DNA from: Thiomicrorhabdus arctica DSM 13458
Lineage (GTDB): Bacteria > Pseudomonadota > Gammaproteobacteria > Thiomicrospirales > Thiomicrospiraceae
Assembly (NCBI RefSeq): GCF_000381085.1
Contig: NZ_KB905899.1
Coordinates: forward strand, 1,674,001 to 1,738,000
DNA: 64,000 nucleotides
Direction: 5' to 3'
Part shown: positions 47,265 to 56,407 of the stretch, piece by piece
Layout of the letters: each line of letters starts with the position of its first letter
Numbering within the stretch: position 1 is the first letter of the stretch
Notes under the pieces: generated by a model
Databases searched by the model: none
Told to the model about the DNA's origin: nothing
The model's input: only the letters and a program-made list of their open reading frames with translations
Program-made: the position numbers and the translations under genes

Positions 47265-47289
47265 AAAAAGCCCTTAAAAGGGCTTTTTA
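47265..47289 (-). terminator. Terminator or attenuator between ccoG and ccoH
   Basis: AAAAAGCCCTT...AAGGGCTTTTT, a stem with T-tract on either strand, in the 111-base gap between the ccoG stop and the ccoH start. It may partly uncouple the ccoHIS genes from ccoG. Confidence 0.75.
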
Positions 47290-47351
47290 GTCGTCACGAT
47301 AATATAGTGTTTAGACAAATATTTCTATTAAAATCTTTTTAAAACAATCGA

Positions 47352-48824
47352 TTACTTGCGTATCTTTGGACTTAAAAATACACTTTTATAGTTTTCAGCA
47401 TTGAGTGGATTATTTAAATCAACCACTTTGATCAATAAAGGTGTTTTAGTTGATGTAAGTTGCTTTTTAGGAATCTTAACCAGTAGAGTTGTCGCACCTA
47501 CATTCCCTGGCTGAACGGTAATCACCTTTTCAGCAACATAACTCAACCCCGCAGGGCCTTCCACGCTAATCTCTGCATGCATTACTTCTGCACTTTTGTT
47601 AACGACTTTAATCGTCCATTTATTTTGGATATCCCCATTACTCATCAAAACATAAAGTGGCGAACGATCATGTAGTGCTTTAACGTCGATTGAAGACATG
47701 GTGGTAAGTCCCCAGAGCATTGTCGTCGCTGCGAAAAGCATAATAGCGACATACACAATGACCCGTGGGCGCTTCCAAATGGCAGGTAATTTTTGGCCTG
47801 CAAACTCAGAAAGAGAAGCGTAACGAATCAAGCCTTTCGGTTTTTTAATTTTTTCCATGACCGAATCACAGGCATCAATACAGAGTCCACAAGTAATGCA
47901 GCCAAACTGTTGACCCAACCGTATATCAACCCCTGTAGGACAAACTGCTACACAAAGGTTACAGTCGATACAATCCCCTAAATCAGGTATTTCTTCATCG
48001 GGTTTAATCCGTTTAATACGTCCACGAGGTTCTCCACGATCTATGTCATAAGTCGGCACCACTGTTTGGGTATCAATCATAGCACCCTGAATACGCGCAT
48101 AAGGGCAAAAACCGATGCAGGTTTGCTCACGTAATATTCCAGCAAAAAAATAACTGGCAAAGCCGAGCCCAATGATAATGCCTGTTTCGGTCGCACCCCA
48201 TTCAAAACGAAACATTCTCACCCAAAGATCCAGCGCATCAGTAAAGTACGCCACAAAACTGAAAGAAGTCATAAAACCGATGAACCCCCAAATCAGGTGT
48301 TTCTTAAACTTCATTTTGAATTTTTCAAAATTCATCGGAGTGGCTTCAAGTTGAATACGTTTATTAGGTTGACCCTCAATTTTTTCCTCTATCCAGGTAA
48401 AAACATCCATCCAAACAGTTTGAAAGCACGCATAACCACACCATAAACGCCCAGCAATGGCCGTCGAAGCCGCCAATAATAAGGCAAAGAACAGTAAAAT
48501 CATGGCAAGAATCCAAATATCTTGCGGCAATATTGTCAGACCAAAAATATGAAATTGGCGATTTCCTAAATCAAACAACAGTGCTTGGTGACCATCCCAG
48601 CGTAAATAAGGCCCCAAAAAAAGGGCTAACCAAAAAGAGGCTAAAACCCACTTAATTGTTCGGAAAGTCCCCCCAATACGCTTAGCATGCACCGTACCGC
48701 CAGCATGAACAGGTAAGATCTCGATCCCAATATTTTCTAAATTCTTATTACTGGTATCCATTTGGTCCAATAAAGAACCTGTTTGACCGTTATCGCGATA
48801 CAAATCTTTTTTATTGTCTGACAT
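47352..48824 (-). CDS. ccoG: cbb3 oxidase accessory protein CcoG
   Basis: A polyferredoxin-like copper reductase for oxidase assembly. The 490-residue protein has five to six membrane segments in the N-terminal two-thirds, cysteine motifs CIGFCPYARIQ and the double ferredoxin set CIDCNLCVAVCP and CITCGLCIDACD, and a C-terminal periplasmic FixG-like domain (about 385-490). This order is that of CcoG/FixG. It follows the small 54-residue protein in the cluster with a bidirectional terminator in between. Confidence 0.95.
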   Translation of the reverse strand: MSDNKKDLYRDNGQTGSLLDQMDTSNKNLENIGIEILPVHAGGTVHAKRIGGTFRTIKWVLASFWLALFLGPYLRWDGHQALLFDLGNRQFHIFGLTILPQDIWILAMILLFFALLLAASTAIAGRLWCGYACFQTVWMDVFTWIEEKIEGQPNKRIQLEATPMNFEKFKMKFKKHLIWGFIGFMTSFSFVAYFTDALDLWVRMFRFEWGATETGIIIGLGFASYFFAGILREQTCIGFCPYARIQGAMIDTQTVVPTYDIDRGEPRGRIKRIKPDEEIPDLGDCIDCNLCVAVCPTGVDIRLGQQFGCITCGLCIDACDSVMEKIKKPKGLIRYASLSEFAGQKLPAIWKRPRVIVYVAIMLFAATTMLWGLTTMSSIDVKALHDRSPLYVLMSNGDIQNKWTIKVVNKSAEVMHAEISVEGPAGLSYVAEKVITVQPGNVGATTLLVKIPKKQLTSTKTPLLIKVVDLNNPLNAENYKSVFLSPKIRK

Positions 48825-48902
48825 AAGCTAATTCTGTTATCCCTACTTTGGTGAAAAGCGTTATTTTATAAAATTACTTTACCAGTATATCAATGACTAT
48901 AA

Positions 48903-48938
48903 ACAAAAATAGGCCCAACGAAGTAGACCTATTTTTGT
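48903..48938 (-). terminator. Bidirectional terminator between the small membrane gene and ccoG
   Basis: ACAAAAATAGG...CCTATTTTTGT, an 11-pair stem with A/T-rich ends on both sides, placed between the stop codon of the 54-residue gene and the ccoG start. Confidence 0.75.
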
Positions 48939-48956
48939 TTATACATGGAGGAAAAG

Positions 48957-49121
48957 CTAATCGACTTTGTTTTCGTCTTTGTTTTCATCTTTGTTTTCGT
49001 CTTTTTCTAAGCCTTCCATCGCTCTTGCCGTCTTCCAAGCAAAGCCGATGAATGCCACAATACTAAGCACTAATGCAGCAAGTGAAATCCAAAGAACAAA
49101 GTTACTGTTTAATTCATTCAT
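48957..49121 (-). CDS. Small single-helix membrane protein (54 residues) with KDEN repeats
   Basis: The frame codes for 54 residues and is too short for a normal gene-length cut-off. ATG 49121 is preceded by GGAG at a good distance. One membrane helix (about 8-28, FVLWISLAALVLSIVAFIGF) is followed by a charged tail that repeats KDEN three times through a 12-base tandem repeat. It lies between ccoP and ccoG. Short membrane proteins attached to cbb3 clusters are common (for example CcoQ, CcoM), so an accessory role is plausible, but no known family is recognised. Confidence 0.65.
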   Translation of the reverse strand: MNELNSNFVLWISLAALVLSIVAFIGFAWKTARAMEGLEKDENKDENKDENKVD

Positions 49122-49138
49122 ATCAAACTCCTAGCAAC

Positions 49139-49152
49139 TTGATTTAGATCAA
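49139..49152 (-). promoter_or_regulatory. Perfect FNR/ANR-type box upstream of the small membrane gene
   Basis: TTGATTTAGATCAA matches the FNR/ANR consensus TTGAT-N4-ATCAA at all ten fixed positions. It ends 18 bases before the start codon of the 54-residue protein, too close for an activator site at -41.5, so repression or an internal promoter would have to be considered. Confidence 0.5.
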
Positions 49153-49173
49153 GCTGTCTTTTCCCAAAAATGA

Positions 49174-49199
49174 GAAAGGAGAACAAGTGTTCTCCTTTC
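49174..49199 (-). terminator. Hairpin after ccoP
   Basis: GAAAGGAGAAC-AAGT-GTTCTCCTTTC, a perfect 11-pair stem right after the ccoP stop. The T run on the minus strand is short, so it may stabilise the ccoNOQP message instead of ending it fully. Confidence 0.6.
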
Positions 49200-49228
49200 A
49201 GTTCAATCGCTCAATGCCGAAGCACGAA

Positions 49229-50137
49229 CTACTGACCACCACCTAATGCATGAACATAAACCGCTAAGCGTTTCACATTCACATCTGCATTTGGTAAACG
49301 CTCTTTGAATGAAGGCATAACAGCTTGATGCGTGCCAGCAACATACTCGCCATTTTTCTTAACATTTACACCGTTAGCAATAACACCACGAATTTCTTCA
49401 CGATTACCACTGAAACGCCATATTTGATCTGTCAAGTTTGCAGCGCCTACAGGTGCTAAAGGCTTACCAGCAGGACCGTGACATGCAAGACACATTCCTT
49501 TAGTGTAAGCCGCTTTACCTGCTGAATAAGCAACATCGTTGCCTTCTCCTTGGGATAAAGCAATAACATAATCAGCGACATTATCGATTTCAGTATCGCT
49601 TAAATTACCCATCATGCCTTTAGCAGGCATGTTGCCGATACGACCATTCTTAATAGAGGCTTCGATTTGGGCCACACTACCGCCCCATAACCAATCATCA
49701 TCGGCCAATACTGGGAAGCTGGGATTACCCGCTCCACCAGCTCCATGACACGCCGCACAGTAATCACCAAATAACATTTTAGAAGTGGCTACCGCATATG
49801 ATTTAAGTTCTTCGTCTTGAAGAATTTCAGTCACAGACATCGCGGCTAACTTTTCTTCTTTGTCAGCAAACTTGGAATCTCGCCAATCTTTAAGAACCTT
49901 AAAATCGTCGTGATATTCATTTACCTGTGTCCAACCAGTCATACCTTTTGTAAACTCTCCAGTCGCATTCGTTAATGGAATCGTCGGATAGTACAAGGTA
50001 TAAAAGATAATCATAATGAAACCCGCGTAGAAAGATAACATCCACCATAATGGCGGTGGGTTATCTAATTCACGCAAATCTTCATCCCAGATATGACCAG
50101 TATTACCTTCATCTGGCCATGGATTTTGATGTGCCAT
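49229..50137 (-). CDS. ccoP: cbb3 cytochrome c oxidase subunit CcoP (diheme)
   Basis: The diheme cytochrome c subunit that passes electrons to CcoO/CcoN. The 302-residue protein has one membrane helix (about 31-52), two heme-binding CxxCH motifs, CAACH (127-131) and CLACH (216-220), and distal methionines such as GNMPAKGM (Met170) and AVMPSF near 275. The length and motif placement are normal. It follows ccoQ after 24 bases. Confidence 0.97.
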   Translation of the reverse strand: MAHQNPWPDEGNTGHIWDEDLRELDNPPPLWWMLSFYAGFIMIIFYTLYYPTIPLTNATGEFTKGMTGWTQVNEYHDDFKVLKDWRDSKFADKEEKLAAMSVTEILQDEELKSYAVATSKMLFGDYCAACHGAGGAGNPSFPVLADDDWLWGGSVAQIEASIKNGRIGNMPAKGMMGNLSDTEIDNVADYVIALSQGEGNDVAYSAGKAAYTKGMCLACHGPAGKPLAPVGAANLTDQIWRFSGNREEIRGVIANGVNVKKNGEYVAGTHQAVMPSFKERLPNADVNVKRLAVYVHALGGGQ

Positions 50138-50161
50138 ATTTATTTCTCCTCGAAATGACGA

Positions 50162-50344
50162 CTAATCGTCATCCAAAATTTTGTATTTTTGCTCTTCCAT
50201 TTCCTTACGTTTGCTTGGTCTTAAAGCCAAAGCAAAGGTAATTAACATGCCAAAGAACACCAATACAGTTATGATCAGTCCAGCCCAGTCCTGAGACGTC
50301 ATTGACGCCCAGTCAGTGCTTAAATACTCTTCAAGTACGCTCAC
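50162..50344 (-). CDS. ccoQ: cbb3 oxidase subunit CcoQ
   Basis: A 60-residue protein with one membrane helix (about 22-42, AGLIITVLVFFGMLITFALA) and a basic region RPSKRKEMEEQK. Size, helix and position between ccoO and ccoP identify it as CcoQ, a small non-essential subunit that helps stabilise the oxidase. It begins two bases after the ccoO stop. Confidence 0.9.
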   Translation of the reverse strand: MSVLEEYLSTDWASMTSQDWAGLIITVLVFFGMLITFALALRPSKRKEMEEQKYKILDDD

Positions 50345-50346
50345 AA

Positions 50347-51177
50347 TTAATGGCGATAGGTTTTACTGTCATCCAGCTTAACCATCGTCCCTAATACTTG
50401 TAAGTAGGCAATCATGGCATCCATTTGGCTATAGCCAGCGATTGCTTTATTCGCATTCTCGATTTCGGCATCGGTATATGGAACACCCAATGTACGCATT
50501 GCCGATAAACGAGTCTGCATATTACGTTCGGTACCGAAGAAGTCTTCTGAAATAGGTTTTTCCGCTAACCAAGGGTAAGCAGGCATAACCGATTCTGGTA
50601 CTACGTTTTGTGGACGTAACATATGCATAACATGCCATTCATCGGAGTATTTTCCGCCTAGACGTGCAAGATCAGGTCCAGTTCTTTTTGAACCCCACTG
50701 CATTGGATGGTCATACATTGATTCAGTTGCCAATGAAAAGTGACCATACCGTTCGCGCTCATCACGGAAAGGACGAATCATTTGTGAGTGACAAATATAA
50801 CACCCTTCACGAAGGTATAAATCGCGACCAGCAAGCTCTAATGGTGTGTAAGGACGAACCCCATCACCCGCTTTCCAGTCCGCAACGACCCACTTGCCGT
50901 TACGATCTTCTTTATACAATGCTTTATCAGAAACTAACTTACCGTTAGCATCCTTAGTGAAGGTACGTTCCCAAACTAACTCTGGAAACGTTTCATTTTT
51001 AACATTACCGTACTGATCTGTTTTCTCAGTATAGTCAACTGCAGACTTAAGATGAAACAGAGGTATGATTTCTACTATTCCAGCAATTGAAACTGCCAAA
51101 GCAGTTGCCATGAATAAAGCGAATATATTACGCTCAAACATGTCCTGGATATTTTTTGGTTTTTGATCATCTGACAT
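50347..51177 (-). CDS. ccoO: cbb3 cytochrome c oxidase subunit CcoO with an inserted segment
   Basis: The monoheme cytochrome c subunit. The membrane anchor is at about 16-37, [12 protein letters not shown] follows, and the heme motif is CYICH (126-130) within [18 protein letters not shown]. Between the anchor and [16 protein letters not shown] there is a stretch of about 55 residues (roughly 49-106) rich in charged residues and Trp, which I would not expect in standard CcoO proteins of about 200-240 residues. The remainder is normal. It lies between ccoN and ccoQ. Confidence 0.95.
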   Translation of the reverse strand: MSDDQKPKNIQDMFERNIFALFMATALAVSIAGIVEIIPLFHLKSAVDYTEKTDQYGNVKNETFPELVWERTFTKDANGKLVSDKALYKEDRNGKWVVADWKAGDGVRPYTPLELAGRDLYLREGCYICHSQMIRPFRDERERYGHFSLATESMYDHPMQWGSKRTGPDLARLGGKYSDEWHVMHMLRPQNVVPESVMPAYPWLAEKPISEDFFGTERNMQTRLSAMRTLGVPYTDAEIENANKAIAGYSQMDAMIAYLQVLGTMVKLDDSKTYRH

Positions 51178-51249
51178 GAGTTTGTGCTCCTCAACTCATA
51201 ATTTTCTTTTTAGGTGGTAAACGTCACCACCTAACCTTAGGCATTCAGC

Positions 51250-52680
51250 TTAAGCGTGCGCTGGAACTGTATGGGCAGATCTTGCATTCGCCATACGAAT
51301 AGTCATCACTACGTTATATAACATGATAACCGCACCACTGAAGAAGAGTAATCCACCGAAAGCGCGCATCGCATAATAGGGATGCATTGCAGAGACTGAC
51401 TCAGCAAAGGTATAAGCTAACGTTCCATACTCATCATATGCTCTCCACATAAGTCCCTGCATAATCCCGGATACCCACATCGCTACGATATAGAAAACCG
51501 TACCAATTGTCGCTAACCAGAAGTGGAAGTTAATCAACTGCATTGAATACATTTCAGTTTTCCACATCTTCATGACCATATGATAGATTGCACCGATAGA
51601 AATCATCGCTACCCAACCTAATGCGCCAGAGTGAACGTGACCAATCGTCCAGTCTGTATAGTGAGACAATGCATTAACTGTTTTCGCTGCCATAACAGGC
51701 CCTTCGAAAGTAGCCATTGCATAGAATGCTAAAGAGATAATTAAGAAACGTAAGATGTAATCCGTACGTAATCTATCCCAAGCTCCAGAAAGTGTCAGCA
51801 TACCGTTTAGAGCACCACCCCATGAAGGAATGATCATCGCTAAAGAGATTACCGCACCTAAAGATCCCGTCCAATCTGGCAGTGCTGTGTACTGAAGGTG
51901 GTGAGCACCTAGCCAGACATAACCAAACATCAAGGCCCAGAAGTGGATAACCGATAAACGATAAGAGTAAATAGGACGCTGTGCTTGCTTAGGTACAAAG
52001 TAGTACATAATGGCAAGGAAACCAGCCGTTAAGAAGAATCCTACCGCATTATGTCCCCACCACCACTGAATCATGGCATCTTGAACACCTGCAAACATAG
52101 AGTATGAACGGAACATTGAGACCGGAATTGACAATCCGTTAACAACATACAGGTATGTGATTGCAATCATCATCCCCATAAAGAACCAGTTAGAAACGTA
52201 AACGTTTGGATGAGTCTCTTTGTTACGAGATGCAATTGTCATAATAAAGTTGAACGTGTAAATTGTCCAAACGATTGAAATAGCAATTGCCAAAGGCCAT
52301 TCTTGTTCATGGTATTCTTTACCTGTTGTCATCCCTAAAGCGAGAGAGATAACCGTGGCTAGAAGACCGATTGTGAACAGAATAGCCGTTGTCCAAGCCA
52401 AACCATTACTCCAGAGTTTCACACCATTCGTTCTTTGAACCGTGTAGAAAGCTGTTGCCATTAGCGTCATTCCACCAAATGCAAAAATAACGGTATTCGT
52501 ATGAATAACACGCAATCTCGCAAAAGTAATTTCCGCAATATCAAAATTTAACGCAGGCCATGCTAGTTCCGCTGCTGCATAAGTACCCATTAAAGTACCT
52601 AACACCAAAAAAACTGTCGCACCTACTGTTAAATACTTAACCACACCATTGTCGTACTGTGGCTTTGCTGTAGTATCCAT
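51250..52680 (-). CDS. ccoN: cbb3 cytochrome c oxidase catalytic subunit CcoN
   Basis: The heme-copper catalytic subunit, 476 residues and twelve membrane segments. The histidine ligand regions are visible: RVIHTNTVIF for low-spin heme b, WWGHNAVGFFLT and GAHHLQYT for CuB, and HYTDWTIGHVHSGALG for the active-site heme. These motifs and the length identify the C-family (cbb3) oxidase. It is the first gene of the minus-strand cluster, with AAGGGGA as ribosome site. A possible -10 element and a partial FNR box lie upstream. Confidence 0.97.
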   Translation of the reverse strand: MDTTAKPQYDNGVVKYLTVGATVFLVLGTLMGTYAAAELAWPALNFDIAEITFARLRVIHTNTVIFAFGGMTLMATAFYTVQRTNGVKLWSNGLAWTTAILFTIGLLATVISLALGMTTGKEYHEQEWPLAIAISIVWTIYTFNFIMTIASRNKETHPNVYVSNWFFMGMMIAITYLYVVNGLSIPVSMFRSYSMFAGVQDAMIQWWWGHNAVGFFLTAGFLAIMYYFVPKQAQRPIYSYRLSVIHFWALMFGYVWLGAHHLQYTALPDWTGSLGAVISLAMIIPSWGGALNGMLTLSGAWDRLRTDYILRFLIISLAFYAMATFEGPVMAAKTVNALSHYTDWTIGHVHSGALGWVAMISIGAIYHMVMKMWKTEMYSMQLINFHFWLATIGTVFYIVAMWVSGIMQGLMWRAYDEYGTLAYTFAESVSAMHPYYAMRAFGGLLFFSGAVIMLYNVVMTIRMANARSAHTVPAHA

Positions 52681-52762
52681 CAGTTGGATTCCCCTTTTAG
52701 TCTTAACATTCTGTCTTCACCCATTTAACTCAACCAATTAGATGCAGACCCCTCAATGCGTG

Positions 52763-52768
52763 ATTATA
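52763..52768 (-). promoter_or_regulatory. Candidate -10 element of ccoN
   Basis: TATAAT on the minus strand, about 85 bases before the ccoN start. A -35 element is not obvious, which would fit an activator-dependent promoter. Confidence 0.35.
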
Positions 52769-52810
52769 CATTGACGACCCCACGAAGGAATAGTTAACGC
52801 CACAAAAAAC

Positions 52811-52824
52811 TTATTTTCGATCAA
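52811..52824 (-). promoter_or_regulatory. Half-perfect FNR-like box upstream of ccoN
   Basis: One arm matches the FNR half site fully (ATCAA) and the other three of five (TTATT). Its centre is close to 61 bases upstream of the start point implied by the candidate -10, a position used by class I FNR activators. Confidence 0.3.
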
Positions 52825-53120
52825 TTTTTTCTTTAATTCAAATAAGCTTGAAAGTGCCTAAAATAGACTCAACACCTATAAATAACTTTTTAATTATCCC
52901 AGAGAGCTCTCTTATTGCCTACTTAAATAAATCTATAAGGACATATAATAGTTTGCTTATGGGTATTCTTATTAAGACCTGATTTAAAGTTTTCTACAGC
53001 ATATTAGTGACTTAGCCGATCACACTGCTTGTTCAACTCATGCATTTTTAATTAATCTCATATAAAAAAAACACCTTTTCAGTTATTATATTGCCAACAA
53101 TTGAATACAGGATGGACACT

Positions 53121-53708
53121 ATGCGCAAAGCAACCATCGAGCGTGATACGCTTGAAACTCAAATTACAGTCTCAGTAAACCTCGATGGTCAAGGCGATGC
53201 CAAATTAGATACTGGTGTTCCTTTCTTCGAGCACATGTTAGACCAAATTGCCCGTCACGGTATGATTGACATTGACATTAAGGCAAATGGCGATACACAT
53301 ATAGACGATCACCATACCGTAGAAGATGTGGGTATCACGCTCGGTCAAGCCATTAATCAAGCGGTGGGTGATAAAAAAGGCATTACCCGTTACGGTCATG
53401 CCTACGTACCACTGGATGAAGCACTCTCTCGAGTTGTCATTGATTTATCAGGTCGACCAGGCCTGGTCTTTAATGCCGACTTCACACGTGAAAAAATTGG
53501 CAACTTTGAAACTGAGTTGGTGTTTGAATTTTTCCAAGGCTTTGTTAACCACGCTAACGTTACATTACATATCGACTGTTTGCGCGGTCACAACTCACAC
53601 CACCAGGCGGAGACCATTTTCAAAGCCTTTGGTCGAGCATTGCGCATGGCACTTTCTGCGGATGAACGCATGGCAGGCAAAATGCCTTCTACCAAAGGAA
53701 GTCTCTAG
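53121..53708 (+). CDS. hisB: Imidazoleglycerol-phosphate dehydratase HisB
   Basis: Catalyses the seventh step of histidine synthesis. The frame extends to 53091, but ATG 53121 with CAGGA ahead gives 195 residues, the length of the monofunctional enzyme. The metal-binding histidine-rich motifs are [11 protein letters not shown] and [16 protein letters not shown], with [13 protein letters not shown] and the [10 protein letters not shown] strand. The interspersed palindrome falls in the last of these, in a different reading frame from its usual one. It heads hisBHAFE. Confidence 0.95.
   Translation: MRKATIERDTLETQITVSVNLDGQGDAKLDTGVPFFEHMLDQIARHGMIDIDIKANGDTHIDDHHTVEDVGITLGQAINQAVGDKKGITRYGHAYVPLDEALSRVVIDLSGRPGLVFNADFTREKIGNFETELVFEFFQGFVNHANVTLHIDCLRGHNSHHQAETIFKAFGRALRMALSADERMAGKMPSTKGSL
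53455..53468. repeat. Interspersed palindrome copy (14 bp, inside hisB)
   Basis: GACCAGGCCTGGTC, read in hisB as RPGLV, the only gene copy that does not encode QAW. Confidence 0.8.
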
Positions 53709-54347
53709 ATGGATCAAAAGCTAGTGGCCGTTATTGACTACGGCATGGGCAACTTACGCTCAGTGGCTAAAGCCGCGGAACATGTCGCCCCTGACAATGT
53801 CCATATTCTCGTCACTAACAACCCAGAAGAGGTTGCTTGTGCTGATGCCATTATATTTCCGGGCCAAGGGGCTGCCAAAGCGTGTATGCAAGCGCTGCAC
53901 GACACTGGCATGATTCACCCTATTCAAAAAGCCGCTCAAGAAAAACCTTTTTTAGGCATCTGCATGGGATTGCAGGTCCTCATGTCTCACAGCGATGAAA
54001 ATCAAGGCATAAACTGTCTGAATGTCATCCCTGGTCATGTAAAACACTTTGAGCTTGAAGAGAACTCTCCGCTTAAAATCCCGCACATGGGCTGGAATCA
54101 AATCCACCAAGAGCAAGACCATGCTCTGTGGCAAAATATCCCGCAAGATAGTCGCTTCTATTTTGTACACAGTTATTATGTCCAACCAGAAAATCAAGCT
54201 ATGATTACTGGCACGACTACACACGGCATAACCTTTCCAGCGGTGCTCAGCCATAAAAACGTGTTTGCAATTCAAGCTCATCCTGAAAAAAGTGCTGAAC
54301 ATGGCCTACAGCTATTCAACAACTTTTTAGCGTGGGATGGCCAATAA
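53709..54347 (+). CDS. hisH: Imidazole glycerol phosphate synthase, glutamine amidotransferase subunit HisH
   Basis: Supplies ammonia from glutamine to HisF. The 212-residue class I amidotransferase starts immediately after the hisB stop. Nucleophile Cys is in FLGICMGLQVLM (about 85), and the His/Glu pair in IQAHPEKS near the end. GMGNLRSV and the oxyanion segment FPGQGAAKACM are also present. Length is normal. Confidence 0.95.
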   Translation: MDQKLVAVIDYGMGNLRSVAKAAEHVAPDNVHILVTNNPEEVACADAIIFPGQGAAKACMQALHDTGMIHPIQKAAQEKPFLGICMGLQVLMSHSDENQGINCLNVIPGHVKHFELEENSPLKIPHMGWNQIHQEQDHALWQNIPQDSRFYFVHSYYVQPENQAMITGTTTHGITFPAVLSHKNVFAIQAHPEKSAEHGLQLFNNFLAWDGQ

Positions 54348-54355
54348 ATAGACAG

Positions 54356-54413
54356 TGACTTACTAGTAAGTCAGATAAAAATTCGATTTAACGACTTTAC
54401 ACTAGAGTCGTTA
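54356..54413 (+). other. Two consecutive palindromes between hisH and hisA
   Basis: TGACTTACTAGTAAGTCA (54356-54373) is a perfect 18-bp palindrome; TAACGACT...AGTCGTTA (54389-54396 and 54406-54413) is an 8-pair stem with a 9-base loop. Neither is followed by a T-tract. Confidence 0.5.
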
Positions 54414-54439
54414 TCCACAAACTTTAAAAGGCTACAAAC

Positions 54440-55186
54440 ATGTTATTGATTCCTGCAATCGATTTAAAGGATGGTGAATGCGTTCGCCTAAGACAAGGTG
54501 TTATGGAAGGTGCGACCGTCTTCTCTGGTGACATTGTTGCCATGGCCGAAAGATGGGTGACTCAAGGTGCTCGCCGTTTACACATGGTCGATCTTAATGG
54601 TGCTTTTGAAGGCAAGCCAGTGAATGGCGAAGCCGTGTATCAAGTACGTGCAGCTTATCCTGATCTACCGATCCAAATCGGTGGCGGAATTCGTGATTTA
54701 GCCACTATCGAAGCTTATTTAAATGCGGGTGTGAGTTATTGCATTATTGGGACACAGGCAGTCCACAACCCTGCATTTGTCGCCGAAGCTTGTAAAGCCT
54801 TCCCTGGTCACATTATGGTTGGTCTAGATGCTGTCGATGGCATGGTTGCCATTAACGGTTGGGCTGATGTGACTGACCATGAAGTCACAGAACTTGGTCG
54901 ACAGTTTGAAAATGACGGCGTTGAAGCCATTATCTATACTGACATTGGGCGTGACGGTATGATGCAAGGGGTTAATATCGAAGCCACTCAAGCTTTGGCC
55001 AAAGCACTGAGCATTCCAATTATTGCTTCTGGTGGCATCACCAATTTGGATGATATTACCCGCTTAGCAAGTATTGAAGCAGATGGTGTCACTGGCGCGA
55101 TTACCGGTCGTGCCATATATGAAGGCTCTTTGGACTTTAAAGCGGGGCAAACACTTTCAGACAAGTTGTCACCGTTAAGAAAGTAA
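54440..55186 (+). CDS. hisA: Phosphoribosylformimino-AICAR ribotide isomerase HisA
   Basis: Fourth enzyme of histidine synthesis, 248 residues, a TIM barrel. Conserved parts are [18 protein letters not shown] (catalytic Asp8), [31 protein letters not shown] (Asp about 173) and IIASGGITN. The TAA stop is part of an interspersed palindrome. It is separated from hisH by a 92-base region with two palindromes. Confidence 0.96.
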   Translation: MLLIPAIDLKDGECVRLRQGVMEGATVFSGDIVAMAERWVTQGARRLHMVDLNGAFEGKPVNGEAVYQVRAAYPDLPIQIGGGIRDLATIEAYLNAGVSYCIIGTQAVHNPAFVAEACKAFPGHIMVGLDAVDGMVAINGWADVTDHEVTELGRQFENDGVEAIIYTDIGRDGMMQGVNIEATQALAKALSIPIIASGGITNLDDITRLASIEADGVTGAITGRAIYEGSLDFKAGQTLSDKLSPLRK

Positions 55187-55197
55187 CCAGGCCTGGT
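55186..55197. repeat. Interspersed palindrome copy overlapping the hisA stop codon
   Basis: Perfect ACCAGGCCTGGT whose first A is the last base of the hisA TAA. It lies in the short hisA-hisF gap. Confidence 0.85.
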
Positions 55198-55233
55198 CAA
55201 ACCGACCTCATTAGACCCAATTTAGGAAACACT

Positions 55234-56007
55234 ATGAGTTTAGCAAAACGCATTATCCCTTGTTTAGACGTTGATAACGGTCGCGTAGTAAAAGGCGTGC
55301 AATTTGTCGACATTCGCGATGCAGGCAATCCGGTTGAAGTCGCCAAACGTTATGATGAACAAGGGGCTGATGAGATCACCTTCTTAGACATTACAGCCAC
55401 AGCAGATGGCCGTGACACAATGGTTCACCTGGTTGAAGAGGTTGCAAGCCAAGTTTTCATACCACTCACCGTCGGTGGAGGCATTCGTTGTGTCGAAGAT
55501 ATTCGTACCATGCTTAATGCTGGCGCAGATAAAGTCGCGATTAACTCCGCTGCGATTTTTAACCCAGCATTTGTTAAACAAGCCTCCGATGCATTTGGAT
55601 CACAGTGCATTGTCGTCGCGATTGATGCTAAAAAAGTCAGCGCGATAGGCGAAGATAATAAATGGGAAATATTCACCCACGGTGGACGTAAAGAGACCGG
55701 TATTGATGCTATTGCTTGGGCTAAACGCATGGAATGTTTAGGCGCGGGAGAGATCCTCTTAACCAGCATGGATCGCGATGGCACCAAAATAGGTTTTGAT
55801 CTAGAGTTGACACGTGCGATTGCCGACAGCATTCGAATTCCAGTCATTGCCTCAGGAGGTGTCGGCGAACTAGAACACCTCGCCAAAGGCATTACTGAAG
55901 GCCATGCAGAAGCCGTGTTAGCTGCAAGCATATTCCACTTTGGACAGCACACTGTGGAAGAAGCTAAACTTGCCATGCAAGCTGAAGGAATTGAGGTACG
56001 ATTATGA
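55234..56007 (+). CDS. hisF: Imidazole glycerol phosphate synthase cyclase subunit HisF
   Basis: Partner of HisH; closes the imidazole ring. The 257-residue TIM barrel has [19 protein letters not shown] (catalytic Asp11), [32 protein letters not shown] (Asp130 equivalent) and IASGGVGE. Its stop overlaps the hisE start as ATGA. Confidence 0.96.
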   Translation: MSLAKRIIPCLDVDNGRVVKGVQFVDIRDAGNPVEVAKRYDEQGADEITFLDITATADGRDTMVHLVEEVASQVFIPLTVGGGIRCVEDIRTMLNAGADKVAINSAAIFNPAFVKQASDAFGSQCIVVAIDAKKVSAIGEDNKWEIFTHGGRKETGIDAIAWAKRMECLGAGEILLTSMDRDGTKIGFDLELTRAIADSIRIPVIASGGVGELEHLAKGITEGHAEAVLAASIFHFGQHTVEEAKLAMQAEGIEVRL

Positions 56008-56342
56008 GTAACGTTCTAAAACAACTTGATGCCGTGTTAGAAGCACGCAAGCTGGAATCAGCTGACAGCTCTTATGTCGCCAGTCTGTACTCAAAAGGGA
56101 CAGAAAAAATACTTAAAAAAATTGGCGAAGAAGCTAATGAAACCATTATGGCTGCAAAAGATCTCGAACATGTCAATAATCTAGAAAACAAAGAACATCT
56201 GGTTTACGAGATAGCCGACCTCTGGTTTCATACCATGGTATTATTAGCATCGCAAAATTTGTCTAGTGAAGACATTACCAACGAATTGCAACGGCGCTTC
56301 GGATTATCTGGCCACGATGAAAAAGCCAGTCGTGACCAATAA
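56004..56342 (+). CDS. hisE: Phosphoribosyl-ATP diphosphatase HisE
   Basis: Second step of histidine synthesis. The 112-residue all-helical MazG-like protein has [21 protein letters not shown] and [14 protein letters not shown], the metal-binding Glu/Asp pattern. It is separate from HisI, which is not found within this window and must be elsewhere. Translational overlap with hisF is clear. Confidence 0.93.
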   Translation: MSNVLKQLDAVLEARKLESADSSYVASLYSKGTEKILKKIGEEANETIMAAKDLEHVNNLENKEHLVYEIADLWFHTMVLLASQNLSSEDITNELQRRFGLSGHDEKASRDQ

Positions 56343-56407
56343 CATCCACTGGTAGCCTATGAGCTACCTGATTAATAGGCGTTTATTCAGCCATAAGGAA
56401 TTCACCC

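Larger units (their letters stand above)
52681..53120. other. Divergent intergenic region between ccoN and hisB
   Basis: About 440 bases, AT-rich. It must hold the promoters for ccoN (minus) and hisB (plus). I see a candidate -10 element for ccoN and a partial FNR box; nothing else in it is clear. Confidence 0.5.

Noticed and set aside
49139-49152. FNR activator promoter for the 54-residue gene
   Set aside because: With the box 18 bases before the start codon, a -41.5 position would place the transcription start inside the gene. It is reported only as a binding-site match.
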